In this document: one piece after another, positions 1 to 5,985 of the stretch
Numbering within the stretch: the first letter of the stretch is position 1
Layout of the letters: every line of letters starts with the position of its first letter
DNA from: DASRPD01 sp035646535
GTDB taxonomy: Bacteria; Actinomycetota; Acidimicrobiia; IMCC26256; JANYLB01
Direction: 5' to 3'
Length of the DNA stretch: 6,305 bases
NCBI GenBank assembly: GCA_035646535.1
Contig: DASRPD010000045.1
Location: 1-6,305 of the forward strand
Program-made: the position numbers and the translations under genes
Notes under the pieces: model-generated
What the model was told of the DNA's origin: nothing
Database searches by the model: none
The model's input: only the letters and a program-made list of their open reading frames with translations

Positions 1-1
1 C

Positions 2-979
2 GGTTCGTTGTTCGGTGCGCTCGTGGGCCGGGCGCTCGACGAGTGGTGGGACCAGCTCGGCCGACCCGACCCGTTCCTCGTGGTCGAGGCGGGCGCGGGT
101 CGCGGCCGCCTGGCCCGCGAGATTCTGCGGTCCGAACCCGCCTGCGCCGCCGCGCTTCGCTACGTGCTCGTCGAGCGGTCACCCGCGCTGCGGGCCGCCC
201 AGCGGGAGCTGTTGGCCATCGAGCCGGAGGAGGACGCGCTCGGGCCGTTCGTGAGCGCGCCGGGCGACGAAGTCCCCGACCCGATTCCCGGCTGCGGGCC
301 GATCGTGACCGCGTTGGACGAGCTGCCCGGATCTCCGTTCGAGGGCGTCGTCCTCGCGAACGAGCTCTTGGACAACCTGCCGTTCGACGTCGTGGAACGT
401 ACCGAGCGGGGCTGGGATGAGATCCGGGTCGGTCTCGCGGCCGGCGAGCTCAGCGAGGTGTCGGTCCCCGCGGCCGATGCGCTCATACCGGCCTTCGACG
501 TGCCCGTGGGCTCGCGTCTGCCGGTGCAGCGCGCGCTCGAGGAGTGGATTGGCCAGGCCGGCGCGGTGCTCCGACGGGGTGTCGTCGTCGTGATCGACTA
601 CGCCGCTCCTGCCGCCGAGCTCGTGACCCGCGGCCGCAGCGGCTGGCTCCGGACGTTTCGGCGCCACAGCCGAGGTCACGATCCGTTCGACGACCCTGGC
701 GGCCGTGACATCACCGCCGACCTGGTGCTCGAGACCCTGCTGGAAGCGGGGAGCGGGGCACGGCTCGACGTGACGTGGAAATCCACGCAGGCGGAATGGC
801 TCTCCCGGCTCGGCGTCGACGAGATCGTCGCCGATGCCCGAGCCCGCTGGACCGAGCGGGCCGCGATCGGCGATCTCGACGCGCTCACGGCGCGTAGCAC
901 GATCACCGAGGCCGCGGCGCTCACCGATCCCGCCGGGCTCGGCGCGCACACCGTCGTCGCGTTCACGAAGCAGGCCTAG
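2..979 (+). CDS. MidA/NDUFAF7-family (DUF185) SAM-dependent methyltransferase, 5'-truncated by the window edge
   Basis: This is a class I SAM-dependent methyltransferase. The mitochondrial relative NDUFAF7 methylates an arginine of a complex I subunit; the substrate of bacterial members is mostly unknown. The frame is open from base 2, and the visible GSLFGALVGRAL matches an internal part of the family (the conserved 'PLFG' segment), so the TTG at 8 is not the real start and the gene begins upstream. Visible landmarks are the SAM-binding loop EAGAGRGR (86-109), the family Asn-Glu in LANELLDN (NE at 359-364), the strand VVVVIDYA (Asp-Tyr at 596-601), and the segment FRRHSRGHDP...PGGRDITAD (DIT at 707-715), which is diagnostic of MidA proteins. 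325 residues are visible. It ends in TAG, followed at once by a small GC hairpin, and is 125 bp from the next gene. The family call is firm; the substrate is unknown. Confidence 0.88.
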   Translation, partial: GSLFGALVGRALDEWWDQLGRPDPFLVVEAGAGRGRLAREILRSEPACAAALRYVLVERSPALRAAQRELLAIEPEEDALGPFVSAPGDEVPDPIPGCGPIVTALDELPGSPFEGVVLANELLDNLPFDVVERTERGWDEIRVGLAAGELSEVSVPAADALIPAFDVPVGSRLPVQRALEEWIGQAGAVLRRGVVVVIDYAAPAAELVTRGRSGWLRTFRRHSRGHDPFDDPGGRDITADLVLETLLEAGSGARLDVTWKSTQAEWLSRLGVDEIVADARARWTERAAIGDLDALTARSTITEAAALTDPAGLGAHTVVAFTKQA

Positions 980-992
980 CCCGCGCGGCGGG
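980..992 (+). terminator. possible small GC hairpin after the methyltransferase stop
   Basis: CCCGC (980-984) and GCGGG (988-992) pair perfectly around a 3-nt loop, starting one base after the TAG stop. There is no T-run behind it, so it is at best a weak or factor-dependent end, or an mRNA 3' protecting structure. Chance GC pairing is quite possible. Confidence 0.25.
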
Positions 993-1065
993 TCACGCCT
1001 CGACCGTTCGGGACGTCGGGCCGACGGAGGAATCCGGCTCGCGGGTTCCTGGTCGGATCGGGCGG

Positions 1066-1071
1066 TAGCCT
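1066..1071 (+). promoter_or_regulatory. candidate -10 element (TAGCCT) for acs
   Basis: TAGCCT fits the actinobacterial TANNNT -10 pattern and lies 34 bp before the acs ATG, which would leave a short 5' leader. No convincing -35 hexamer is seen at 16-18 bp upstream. A similar TATCCT stands before tRNA-Thr. This is a pattern match only. Confidence 0.3.
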
Positions 1072-1104
1072 GACCCGCCGCAGATCACGATCCGGGAGTT
1101 GTCC

Positions 1105-3066
1105 ATGTCCGAGCCGACGATCGAAGCACTGCTCGCCGAGGGGCGCACCTTTCCGCCGTCTCCTTCGTTCAAAGACGCCTCGCTCGTGGTCGACACCGAT
1201 CTCTACGACGAAGCGGATCGTGACTATCAGGGCTTTTGGGCCCGCCAGGCTCTCGCCCTCGACTGGTTCGACGAGTGGGACACGATCTGCGACTGGGAGC
1301 TCCCGTTCGCGAAGTGGTTCGTCGGCGGGACGCTCAACGTGAGCCACAACTGCCTGGACCGCCACGTCAGCGCCGGCCACGGTGACCAGGTCGCCTACCA
1401 CTGGGAGGGTGAGCCCGGCGATACCCGCACGATCACCTACGCCGAGTTGACCGACGAGGTCGCCCAGCTCGCGAACGCGCTCAAGGCGCTCGGCGTCGGG
1501 AGGGGAGATCGCGTCGCGATCTATCTCGGCATGGTCCCCGAGCTACCGATGGCGATGCTCGCGTGCGCGCGCATCGGCGCGGCGCATTCAGTCGTGTTCG
1601 GGGGCTTCTCGAAGGACTCGTTGCGTGACCGCATCAACGACGCCGCGTGCGTCGCGCTGATCACGGCCGACGGAGCGTGGCGCCGCGGTGGGATCGTCCC
1701 GCTCAAGGCGACCGCCGACGACGCGATGGCCGAGACACCGTCGGTCACCAAGGTCCTGGTGGTGCGGCGTACCGGCAGCGATGTCGCGATGCAGAGCGGC
1801 CGTGACGTCTGGTACCACGATGTCGTTCCCGGCCAGTCGGTCGAGTGCCCGCCCGAGCACATGGATGCGGAGGATCTCCTCTACATCCTCTACACCAGCG
1901 GCACGACCGGTAAGCCCAAGGGCATCATGCACACGACCGGCGGCTACCTCACCCAGGTGAGCTTCACACACCGCTACGTGTTCGACCTGCAGCCCGATAC
2001 CGACGTGTACTGGTGCGCGGCCGACTGCGGCTGGGTGACCGGTCACTCCTACATCGTGTACGGGCCGCTCGCGAACCGAACGACCAGCGTCATGTACGAG
2101 GGGACGCCCGACTTCCCGGACAAGGACCGGTTCTGGGCCATCATCGAGACCTACGGCGTGACCCAGCTCTACACCGCGCCGACCGCGATCCGTACGTTCA
2201 TGAAGTGGGGTTCGGAGTTCCCCGAGCGCCACGACCTGTCGTCGCTGCGGCTGTTGGGCACCGTCGGCGAGCCCATCAACCCCGAAGCCTGGATCTGGTA
2301 CTGGCGCAACGTCGGCGGTGAGCGCTGCCCGGTGGTCGACACCTGGTGGCAGACCGAGACCGGTGCGATCATGATCAGCCCCCTTCCCGGTGCGACGACC
2401 CTGAAGCCCGGGAGCGCGACGTTCCCGCTGCCCGGCATCGGCGCCGATGTCGTGGACGAGCAGGGCACGTCGGTGCCGATACCGGGCGGGGGATACCTCG
2501 TGCTCACCCGCCCGTGGCCGGCGATGCTGCGCGGCATCTGGGGCGATCCCGACCGCTACCGCGAGACGTACTGGTCCACCTACGAGGGCCGCTACTTCGC
2601 CGGCGATGGGGCCAAGCGAGACGACGACGGCTATTTCTGGCTGCTCGGGCGCGTCGACGACATCATGTTGGTGGCCGGTCACAACATCTCGACGACCGAG
2701 GTGGAGTCGGCCTTGGTACAGCATCACGCGGTGGCCGAAGCCGCCGTCGTCGGCAAGGCCGACGCGATCGCAGGCCAGGCGATCAGCGCGTTCGTGATCT
2801 TGCGCGCCGGTCACGAGCCTGACGAGGCGCTCGCGTTGGCGCTCCGTGACCACGTCGGCGAGGTGATCGGTCCGATCGCCAAGCCCAAGACCCTGTTGTT
2901 CACCGATGACCTTCCCAAGACCCGCTCCGGCAAGATCATGCGCCGCCTGCTGCGCAACGTGGCCGAAGACGAGGCGCTCGGTGACACGACCACCCTCGCG
3001 GATCCTGCCGTGGTCGCCGCCATCAAGGAGCAGTATCTGTCCAGCGGGGACACCGACGAGGGGTGA
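1105..3066 (+). CDS. acsA: acetyl-CoA synthetase (acetate-CoA ligase, AMP-forming)
   Basis: It activates acetate to acetyl-CoA through an acetyl-AMP intermediate in the cytoplasm. The 653 aa match the usual Acs length of about 650. I chose ATG 1105 because GGGAG (1094-1098) lies 6 nt upstream; TTG 1099 is an in-frame alternative. Domains in order: an Acs N-terminal segment (residues about 35-90, GFWARQA...WFVGGTLNVSHNCLDRH), the large AMP-binding domain, and a C-terminal lid. Visible motifs are the phosphate loop YTSGTTGKPKG (263-273), GWVTGHSY (V311/T312), GTVGEPI (V387), TWWQTETG (W415) and PKTRSGKIMRR (K610). In Salmonella Acs the equivalents V310, T311, V386 and W414 line the acetate pocket and K609 is the catalytic lysine silenced by acetylation. 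All are present one residue later here, so acetate rather than a longer acyl chain is the expected substrate and acylation control of K610 is plausible. The stop overlaps the next gene by 4 nt. Confidence 0.96.
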   Translation: MSEPTIEALLAEGRTFPPSPSFKDASLVVDTDLYDEADRDYQGFWARQALALDWFDEWDTICDWELPFAKWFVGGTLNVSHNCLDRHVSAGHGDQVAYHWEGEPGDTRTITYAELTDEVAQLANALKALGVGRGDRVAIYLGMVPELPMAMLACARIGAAHSVVFGGFSKDSLRDRINDAACVALITADGAWRRGGIVPLKATADDAMAETPSVTKVLVVRRTGSDVAMQSGRDVWYHDVVPGQSVECPPEHMDAEDLLYILYTSGTTGKPKGIMHTTGGYLTQVSFTHRYVFDLQPDTDVYWCAADCGWVTGHSYIVYGPLANRTTSVMYEGTPDFPDKDRFWAIIETYGVTQLYTAPTAIRTFMKWGSEFPERHDLSSLRLLGTVGEPINPEAWIWYWRNVGGERCPVVDTWWQTETGAIMISPLPGATTLKPGSATFPLPGIGADVVDEQGTSVPIPGGGYLVLTRPWPAMLRGIWGDPDRYRETYWSTYEGRYFAGDGAKRDDDGYFWLLGRVDDIMLVAGHNISTTEVESALVQHHAVAEAAVVGKADAIAGQAISAFVILRAGHEPDEALALALRDHVGEVIGPIAKPKTLLFTDDLPKTRSGKIMRRLLRNVAEDEALGDTTTLADPAVVAAIKEQYLSSGDTDEG

Positions 3067-3563
3067 CGACGTTCGGCGTCCCACCCCCCGACCATTGGAA
3101 CTGGCGCGATGGAGCCGTCGACGCGGCTCCTGCCGCGGTCGTCGACATCGATGGTGTCCTCTCCGACGCGGCCAATCGCCAGCACTACCTCGAGGCTCCT
3201 CGCCGCGATTGGCAGGGGTTCTTCGAAGCCTGCGGCGATGACGACGTCATCGAAGAGGTCAAGGTGCTGCTCGATCTCTTGCACCCGGACCTGCGGATCA
3301 TCCTGCTGACTGCCCGGCCCGAACGGGTGCACCACCTCACCGAGGCGTGGTTGCGTCACTACGAGATCCGTTGGGATCTTCTGATCATGCGGCCGTGGGG
3401 CGACTACGACATGTCTCGAGAGTTCAAGCAGTCCACGATCGGTGACCTGCGTGCCTTCGGCTTCGACCTCCGCCTCGGCATCGAAGACGATCGGCGCAAC
3501 GTCGACATGCTGCGCCGCGAGGGCATCCCGTGCCTCTACATGCATTCCGGCTACTACGAGTGA
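3063..3563 (+). CDS. HAD-superfamily phosphatase resembling the PNKP 3'-phosphatase domain
   Basis: This 166-aa protein is a likely cytoplasmic Mg-dependent phosphohydrolase. HAD motif I is VVDIDGVLSD (nucleophile D28, acid/base D30), motif II LLTARP (T83), motif III the lysine in REFKQSTI (K122), and motif IV GIEDDRRNVDML (D142/D143). The stretch TEAWLRHYEIRWDLLIMRPWGDYDMSREFK follows the pattern of the T4 polynucleotide kinase/phosphatase C-terminal domain (WL...L.MR..D.R.D...K), as does the ending MHSGYYE. No kinase P-loop is present, so it is a stand-alone phosphatase domain with an N-terminal extension of about 25 residues. The GTG start overlaps the acs stop (GTGA, 3063-3066) and has no well-spaced ribosome site of its own, which points to translational coupling. 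The substrate is inferred only: a nucleic-acid 3'-phosphate, a nucleotide or a small metabolite are all possible. Confidence 0.82.
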   Translation: MTTFGVPPPDHWNWRDGAVDAAPAAVVDIDGVLSDAANRQHYLEAPRRDWQGFFEACGDDDVIEEVKVLLDLLHPDLRIILLTARPERVHHLTEAWLRHYEIRWDLLIMRPWGDYDMSREFKQSTIGDLRAFGFDLRLGIEDDRRNVDMLRREGIPCLYMHSGYYE

Positions 3564-3569
3564 CGCGCC

Positions 3570-3591
3570 CGTCCGCGACCTCGCGCGGGTG
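3570..3591. terminator. candidate hairpin between convergent genes
   Basis: Bases 3570-3577 pair with 3584-3591 (CCGCG/CGCGG core plus two G-T pairs and an outer C-G) around a 6-nt loop. It lies in the 49-bp gap between the phosphatase gene (+) and the sulfotransferase gene (-), where both transcripts must end. There is no T-run on either side, so it may end transcription poorly or only protect 3' ends. Confidence 0.3.
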
Positions 3592-3612
3592 ATGGCCACG
3601 CGGGCGTTGCGG

Positions 3613-4503
3613 TCAGTCGACGATTGGTCGGGTGTAGCCGTGGCGTGAGATGACGAGCTGGTCGCGCGCCGAGACGAGATCCACCGTGGCGGCGTCGTGG
3701 TAGTCGGTCCACGCCCGGTGCGACGAGGTGTTGCGCCGTGCGGCATCGGCGGTCAGCTCGGCCAATCGGGCGCGTTGGTCGTCGTCCAGGTCGTAGCCCG
3801 CGCGGGCCAGGACACCCGGCATCTCCGTGGTGATGCGATCGGTTCGCAGGAGGTCGTCACACACGTTCTGGGCGGCATCGAACGTGACGAGGTCATCGAT
3901 TGACACGAGCTCTCCCGGTCGCATCAGCGGGTCGGCGTCACGGGAGAACAGCGCGAGGTATCGCCAGCTCAGCAGCCCGATCACCTCGGTGAGCGTACCC
4001 GCGCCGTAGCCGGGCTCGACCAGGCCCGCCTCGGCCGGGTCGAGCACCCGCCTGAGCCACGCACGGAACCGGCCCGGGTCATCGACATCGGCGTACAGCT
4101 CCGCCCAGCCCCGTGGATCCGCAGACCCGCCGCGCGAGCTCGCGGTCTGACCTTGTGCATTCGCATTGGGGGGCTTGCGCCCGCGGCCGGCGAGCCGGCG
4201 CACGACCGACCCGGCGGCAGCGCGCCGAGATCGAGTGCGGGTCACGCGTTGATGCAGTCCCCCTCGGCCCATGCACCCGTAGGCCCACAGCGACACGTAC
4301 CAGGACCACGGGTCCCGCACCGTGCCGAGCACTCGCCGACCATGGAGCGGGATGTCGAGGCGGCCGTGCGACGTCGGCCGGTCACCGGTGAGCTCGAGTG
4401 ACTTGCGGAAGGTGCCGCCGACCACGAGCTTCACCGTTGCCGCGACCTGGGTCGTGGCGCATTTGCGCAACCGCAGCACGATCATCCGGTCGTTGACGAG
4501 CAC
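3613..4503 (-). CDS. divergent PAPS-dependent sulfotransferase-like protein with an Arg-rich insert
   Basis: This 296-aa protein probably transfers sulfate from PAPS to an unknown acceptor. The N-terminal strand MIVLRLRKCATTQVAAT (residues 7-23) fits the 5'-phosphosulfate-binding loop, with K14 where sulfotransferases carry their catalytic lysine. RRVLGTVRDPWSWYVSLW (56-73) fits the 3'-phosphate-binding motif: R63 and S71 are 8 residues apart, as is usual. The remainder is alpha-helical and poorly conserved, ending HGYTRPIVD. Residues 80-130 are a low-complexity, Arg/Gly/Ala-rich insert not expected of the fold. No signal peptide or membrane segment is visible. The GTG start is supported by AGGAG (4510-4514 on the minus strand) 6 nt away. 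It begins 24 nt after the yajQ stop, so the two are probably co-transcribed. The family is moderately certain; the acceptor is unknown. Confidence 0.72.
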   Translation of the reverse strand: MLVNDRMIVLRLRKCATTQVAATVKLVVGGTFRKSLELTGDRPTSHGRLDIPLHGRRVLGTVRDPWSWYVSLWAYGCMGRGGLHQRVTRTRSRRAAAGSVVRRLAGRGRKPPNANAQGQTASSRGGSADPRGWAELYADVDDPGRFRAWLRRVLDPAEAGLVEPGYGAGTLTEVIGLLSWRYLALFSRDADPLMRPGELVSIDDLVTFDAAQNVCDDLLRTDRITTEMPGVLARAGYDLDDDQRARLAELTADAARRNTSSHRAWTDYHDAATVDLVSARDQLVISRHGYTRPIVD

Positions 4504-4527
4504 GGGCTGCTCCTGGTCGCGGGTCGC

Positions 4528-5016
4528 TCAGTCGCGGAAGTTCTCGAATTGCAGCGGGATGCCGAGGTCTTTGGCCTTGAGCGCGGCGATGACATCTTGG
4601 AGCGCGTCGCGCTTCTTGGCGGTCACCCGCAACTGCTGACCTTGGACCTGGTGCTGGACGCCCTTCATCCCGAGACCCTTGATGAACTTGCCGATCTCGC
4701 GGGCCTTCTCGTCGTTGATGCCGACCGTGAGCGTGATCTCCTGACGCAGGGTGCTCTTGGCGGCCTCCTCCACCTTGCCGAAGTCGAGCGACTTCTGCGA
4801 GATCTTGCGTTTCGCGAAGCGCTCCTGGAGCACCTGGGTCAGCGCTTTCAGTCGCTCCTCGGTGCTGGTGTGCAGCTCGATCGTGTGCTCCTTCAGCTCG
4901 ATCGAGCTGTCGGTGCCCTTGAAATCGAAGCGGTTCGCGATCTCGCGGCCGGCTTGGTCGACCGCGTTGCGAACCTCCTGCATGTCGACCTCGGACACAA
5001 CGTCGAAGCTGGGCAC
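4528..5016 (-). CDS. yajQ: YajQ family nucleotide-binding protein (UPF0234)
   Basis: This is a small cytoplasmic protein made of two RRM/ferredoxin-like domains. Family members bind nucleotides, and the Xanthomonas homologue has been reported as a cyclic di-GMP effector; the role in actinobacteria is not established. Starting at GTG 5016 gives 162 aa, against about 163 in E. coli, beginning MPSFDVVSEVDMQEVRNAVD. Signature stretches are ANRFDFKGT (27-35), RVTAKKRDALQDVI (130-143) and the C-terminal PLQFENFRD. GAGG at 5023-5026 (read on the minus strand) is 6 nt before this GTG. The frame stays open upstream to 5223, but that extension runs through tRNA-Tyr and is not coding. It diverges from tRNA-Tyr, with 57 bp between them, and is followed by the sulfotransferase gene. 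Confidence 0.95.
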   Translation of the reverse strand: MPSFDVVSEVDMQEVRNAVDQAGREIANRFDFKGTDSSIELKEHTIELHTSTEERLKALTQVLQERFAKRKISQKSLDFGKVEEAAKSTLRQEITLTVGINDEKAREIGKFIKGLGMKGVQHQVQGQQLRVTAKKRDALQDVIAALKAKDLGIPLQFENFRD

Positions 5017-5057
5017 GGCGCACCTCGTTCTCGGGGGGAACTCGACTGGGCGGCTGA

Positions 5058-5064
5058 TACTGTA
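5058..5064. promoter_or_regulatory. overlapping divergent -10 candidates between yajQ and tRNA-Tyr
   Basis: The near-palindrome TACTGTA reads TACTGT (5058-5063) on the plus strand and TACAGT (5059-5064) on the minus strand; both fit TANNNT. The plus-strand site would start transcription a few bases before tRNA-Tyr at 5074. The minus-strand site would give yajQ a leader of about 35 nt. No clear -35 is seen for either. Spacing is good, but the evidence is only a short match. Confidence 0.3.
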
Positions 5065-5073
5065 CGCGGCCCC

Positions 5074-5157
5074 GGGTCGGTACCCGAGTGGCCAAAGGGG
5101 ACTGGCTGTAAACCAGTTGCGCAAGCTACGGAGGTTCGAATCCTCCCCGGCCCACCA
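5074..5157 (+). tRNA. tRNA-Tyr (anticodon GTA)
   Basis: This is a class II tRNA with a long variable arm, as expected for bacterial tRNA-Tyr. The acceptor GGGTCGG (5074-5080) pairs with CCGGCCC (5147-5153) with one G-T pair. The anticodon stem ACTGG/CCAGT encloses CTGTAAA with GTA at 5108-5110. The variable arm occupies 5118-5129, and the T arm is GGAGG-TTCGAAT-CCTCC. Discriminator A5154 is followed by an encoded CCA (5155-5157), unlike the other two tRNAs here. It is divergent from yajQ. Confidence 0.96.
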
Positions 5158-5160
5158 TCT

Positions 5161-5199
5161 CTGCTGGTTCCGCTCGGGGGGTGCTCCCGGGTGGGCCAG
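5161..5199 (+). repeat. 39-bp hairpin-forming direct repeat, copy A, just after tRNA-Tyr
   Basis: This copy starts 3 bp after the tRNA CCA end and matches copy B (5229-5267) at 32 of 39 positions, with a period of 68 bp. As plus-strand RNA it can fold as follows. Unit positions 4-7 pair with 36-39, 9-15 with 29-35, and 18-20 with 26-28, around a 5-nt loop and two small bulges. It uses several G-U pairs, so the fold is favoured only in plus-strand RNA. TTTC follows, so it may act as the tRNA-Tyr terminator or 3' processing structure. Confidence 0.6.
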
Positions 5200-5228
5200 T
5201 TTCACGTTCGCCCCTTGCTCCACATGCT

Positions 5229-5267
5229 CTGTTGGTTCCGCTCGGGGAGTGTGTCCGGGTGGGCTGG
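5229..5267 (+). repeat. 39-bp hairpin-forming direct repeat, copy B, abutting the acetyltransferase stop
   Basis: This is the second copy of the element at 5161-5199 and ends 2 bp from the last base of the minus-strand acetyltransferase gene. Its seven differences from copy A either fall in the loop (unit positions 24, 25), form a compensated pair (20 and 26, G-C to A-T), or turn Watson-Crick pairs into G-U pairs (4, 37, 38). The predicted fold therefore survives on the plus strand, though its base is weaker. No T-run follows. Confidence 0.6.
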
Positions 5268-5269
5268 AT

Positions 5270-5854
5270 CTACAGGAGGAGCTGGAGCTCGACGATGTCG
5301 AGCCAGCGGCCGAACTTGCGGCCGACCTCCCGTTCGACGCCCACGAGCTCGAAGCCGCACGCCCGATGGAGCGCGATCGAGGTCTCGTTCTGGCCGACGA
5401 CGCGGGCGACCATCGAATGGAACCCGTGGGCCGTGGCGCGCACGACGAGGTCGTCGAGGATCATCCGGCCGACGCCGCGGCCCCGGGCGTCCCGGCGGAC
5501 GTAGACCGAGTCCTCGACGGTCGTGGCGTAGGCGGGCCGCGACCTGAAGGTCGACAGGGAGCCGTAGCCGAGCACCTCGCCGGCGTCGTTCACCGCGACG
5601 ACCGCCGGGTGACCGCCGGTGTGCTGCGCGAGCCACTCCCGCTGCTCGGCGAGGCTGCGAGGTACGAGGTCGAGCAGCACCGTGGAGTCGGTGACCTCGA
5701 GGTTGTGGATCTCCAGGGTCGCGGTGGCGTCGTCGAGGGTCGCGGCCCGTACTGTCGTGCCGGCGTCGTCGCGGGCCCCGGTGATCTGAGCTTCGAAGGC
5801 GCTCGGCTCGCTGCCGGAGGTCGGTCGTCCCACGCCCGGAAGGTAGCCGAACAA
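5270..5854 (-). CDS. GNAT N-acetyltransferase of the phosphinothricin/methionine-sulfoximine (PPAT/MnaT) type
   Basis: It is likely to transfer acetyl from acetyl-CoA to the amino group of a glutamate- or methionine-sulfoximine-like compound; such enzymes detoxify glutamine-synthetase inhibitors. From residue about 35 the protein follows the family closely: VRAATLDDA, AEQREWL (69-75), VLGYGSLSTFRSRPAYATTVEDSVYV (94-119), the acetyl-CoA loop RGRGVG (124-129), FHSMVARVVGQNETSIALHRACGF (145-168) and VGRKFGRWLDIV (177-188). E114 and H146 stand where the family carries conserved acidic and His residues. The start is uncertain. TTG 5854 gives 194 aa with an AGGA 12 nt upstream; GTG 5833 gives 187 aa with no ribosome site. 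Both leave an N-terminal extension of about 27-34 residues outside the fold. It stands alone, antisense between tRNA-Tyr and tRNA-Thr. The actual substrate is not shown by sequence. Confidence 0.88.
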   Translation of the reverse strand: MFGYLPGVGRPTSGSEPSAFEAQITGARDDAGTTVRAATLDDATATLEIHNLEVTDSTVLLDLVPRSLAEQREWLAQHTGGHPAVVAVNDAGEVLGYGSLSTFRSRPAYATTVEDSVYVRRDARGRGVGRMILDDLVVRATAHGFHSMVARVVGQNETSIALHRACGFELVGVEREVGRKFGRWLDIVELQLLL

Positions 5855-5864
5855 CCACCGCGGC

Positions 5865-5870
5865 TATCCT
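5865..5870 (+). promoter_or_regulatory. candidate -10 element (TATCCT) for the tRNA-Thr/tRNA-Met/tuf transcript
   Basis: TATCCT fits TANNNT and ends 9 bp before the first base of tRNA-Thr, so transcription would start just before the tRNA. No recognisable -35 lies 16-18 bp upstream. The site overlaps the leader of the divergent acetyltransferase gene. Confidence 0.35.
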
Positions 5871-5879
5871 GGCGGCGTC

Positions 5880-5952
5880 GCCCCCTTAGCTCAGTTGGCA
5901 GAGCACTTCCATGGTAAGGAAGGGGTCTACGGTTCGAATCCGTAAGGGGGCT
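5880..5952 (+). tRNA. tRNA-Thr (anticodon GGT)
   Basis: The acceptor GCCCCCT (5880-5886) pairs fully with AGGGGGC (5945-5951), followed by discriminator T5952. The D arm holds AGCTCAGTTGGCAGAGC. The anticodon stem CTTCC/GGAAG encloses ATGGTAA with GGT at 5913-5915. The T arm is TACGG-TTCGAAT-CCGTA. CCA is not encoded. It reads ACC and ACU codons. It is the first gene of a probable tRNA-Thr/tRNA-Met/tuf unit. Confidence 0.96.
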
Positions 5953-5956
5953 CGCG

Positions 5957-5980
5957 CGCGGGTGCCGTCGTGCACCCGTG
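5957..5980 (+). other. hairpin in the tRNA-Thr/tRNA-Met spacer
   Basis: CGGGTGC (5959-5965) pairs perfectly with GCACCCG (5972-5978) around a 6-nt loop, with a further G-T and C-G pair extending it to 9 bp. It takes up most of the 33-nt spacer. It could guide tRNA processing or attenuate transcription. No T-run follows, so a simple terminator is unlikely. Confidence 0.45.
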
Positions 5981-5985
5981 AACCC

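Noticed and set aside
8..10. TTG at position 8 as the methyltransferase start
   Set aside because: Family-conserved sequence (GSLFG) continues upstream of it to the window edge, and MidA proteins have a further N-terminal segment, so the gene starts outside the window.
1588..3084. 498-codon open frame antisense to acs
   Set aside because: Long antisense frames are expected at this GC content. The translation is His/Arg/Gly-rich with no recognisable family, while the plus strand encodes a complete Acs.
5017..5223. Upstream extension of the yajQ reading frame to 5223 on the minus strand
   Set aside because: It reads through tRNA-Tyr, giving the well-known spurious AGEDSNLR peptide. YajQ homology and length begin exactly at GTG 5016.
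5155..5267. Phage or element attachment site at the tRNA-Tyr 3' end
   Set aside because: A direct repeat beside a tRNA suggested att sites. However, the copies are only 68 bp apart, they start after the tRNA end instead of duplicating it, and no integrase or mobile gene is present.
4751..5917. Long plus-strand open frame across yajQ, tRNA-Tyr and the acetyltransferase gene
   Set aside because: It runs antisense to two well-recognised genes and through a tRNA, so it is a shadow of GC-rich codon structure.
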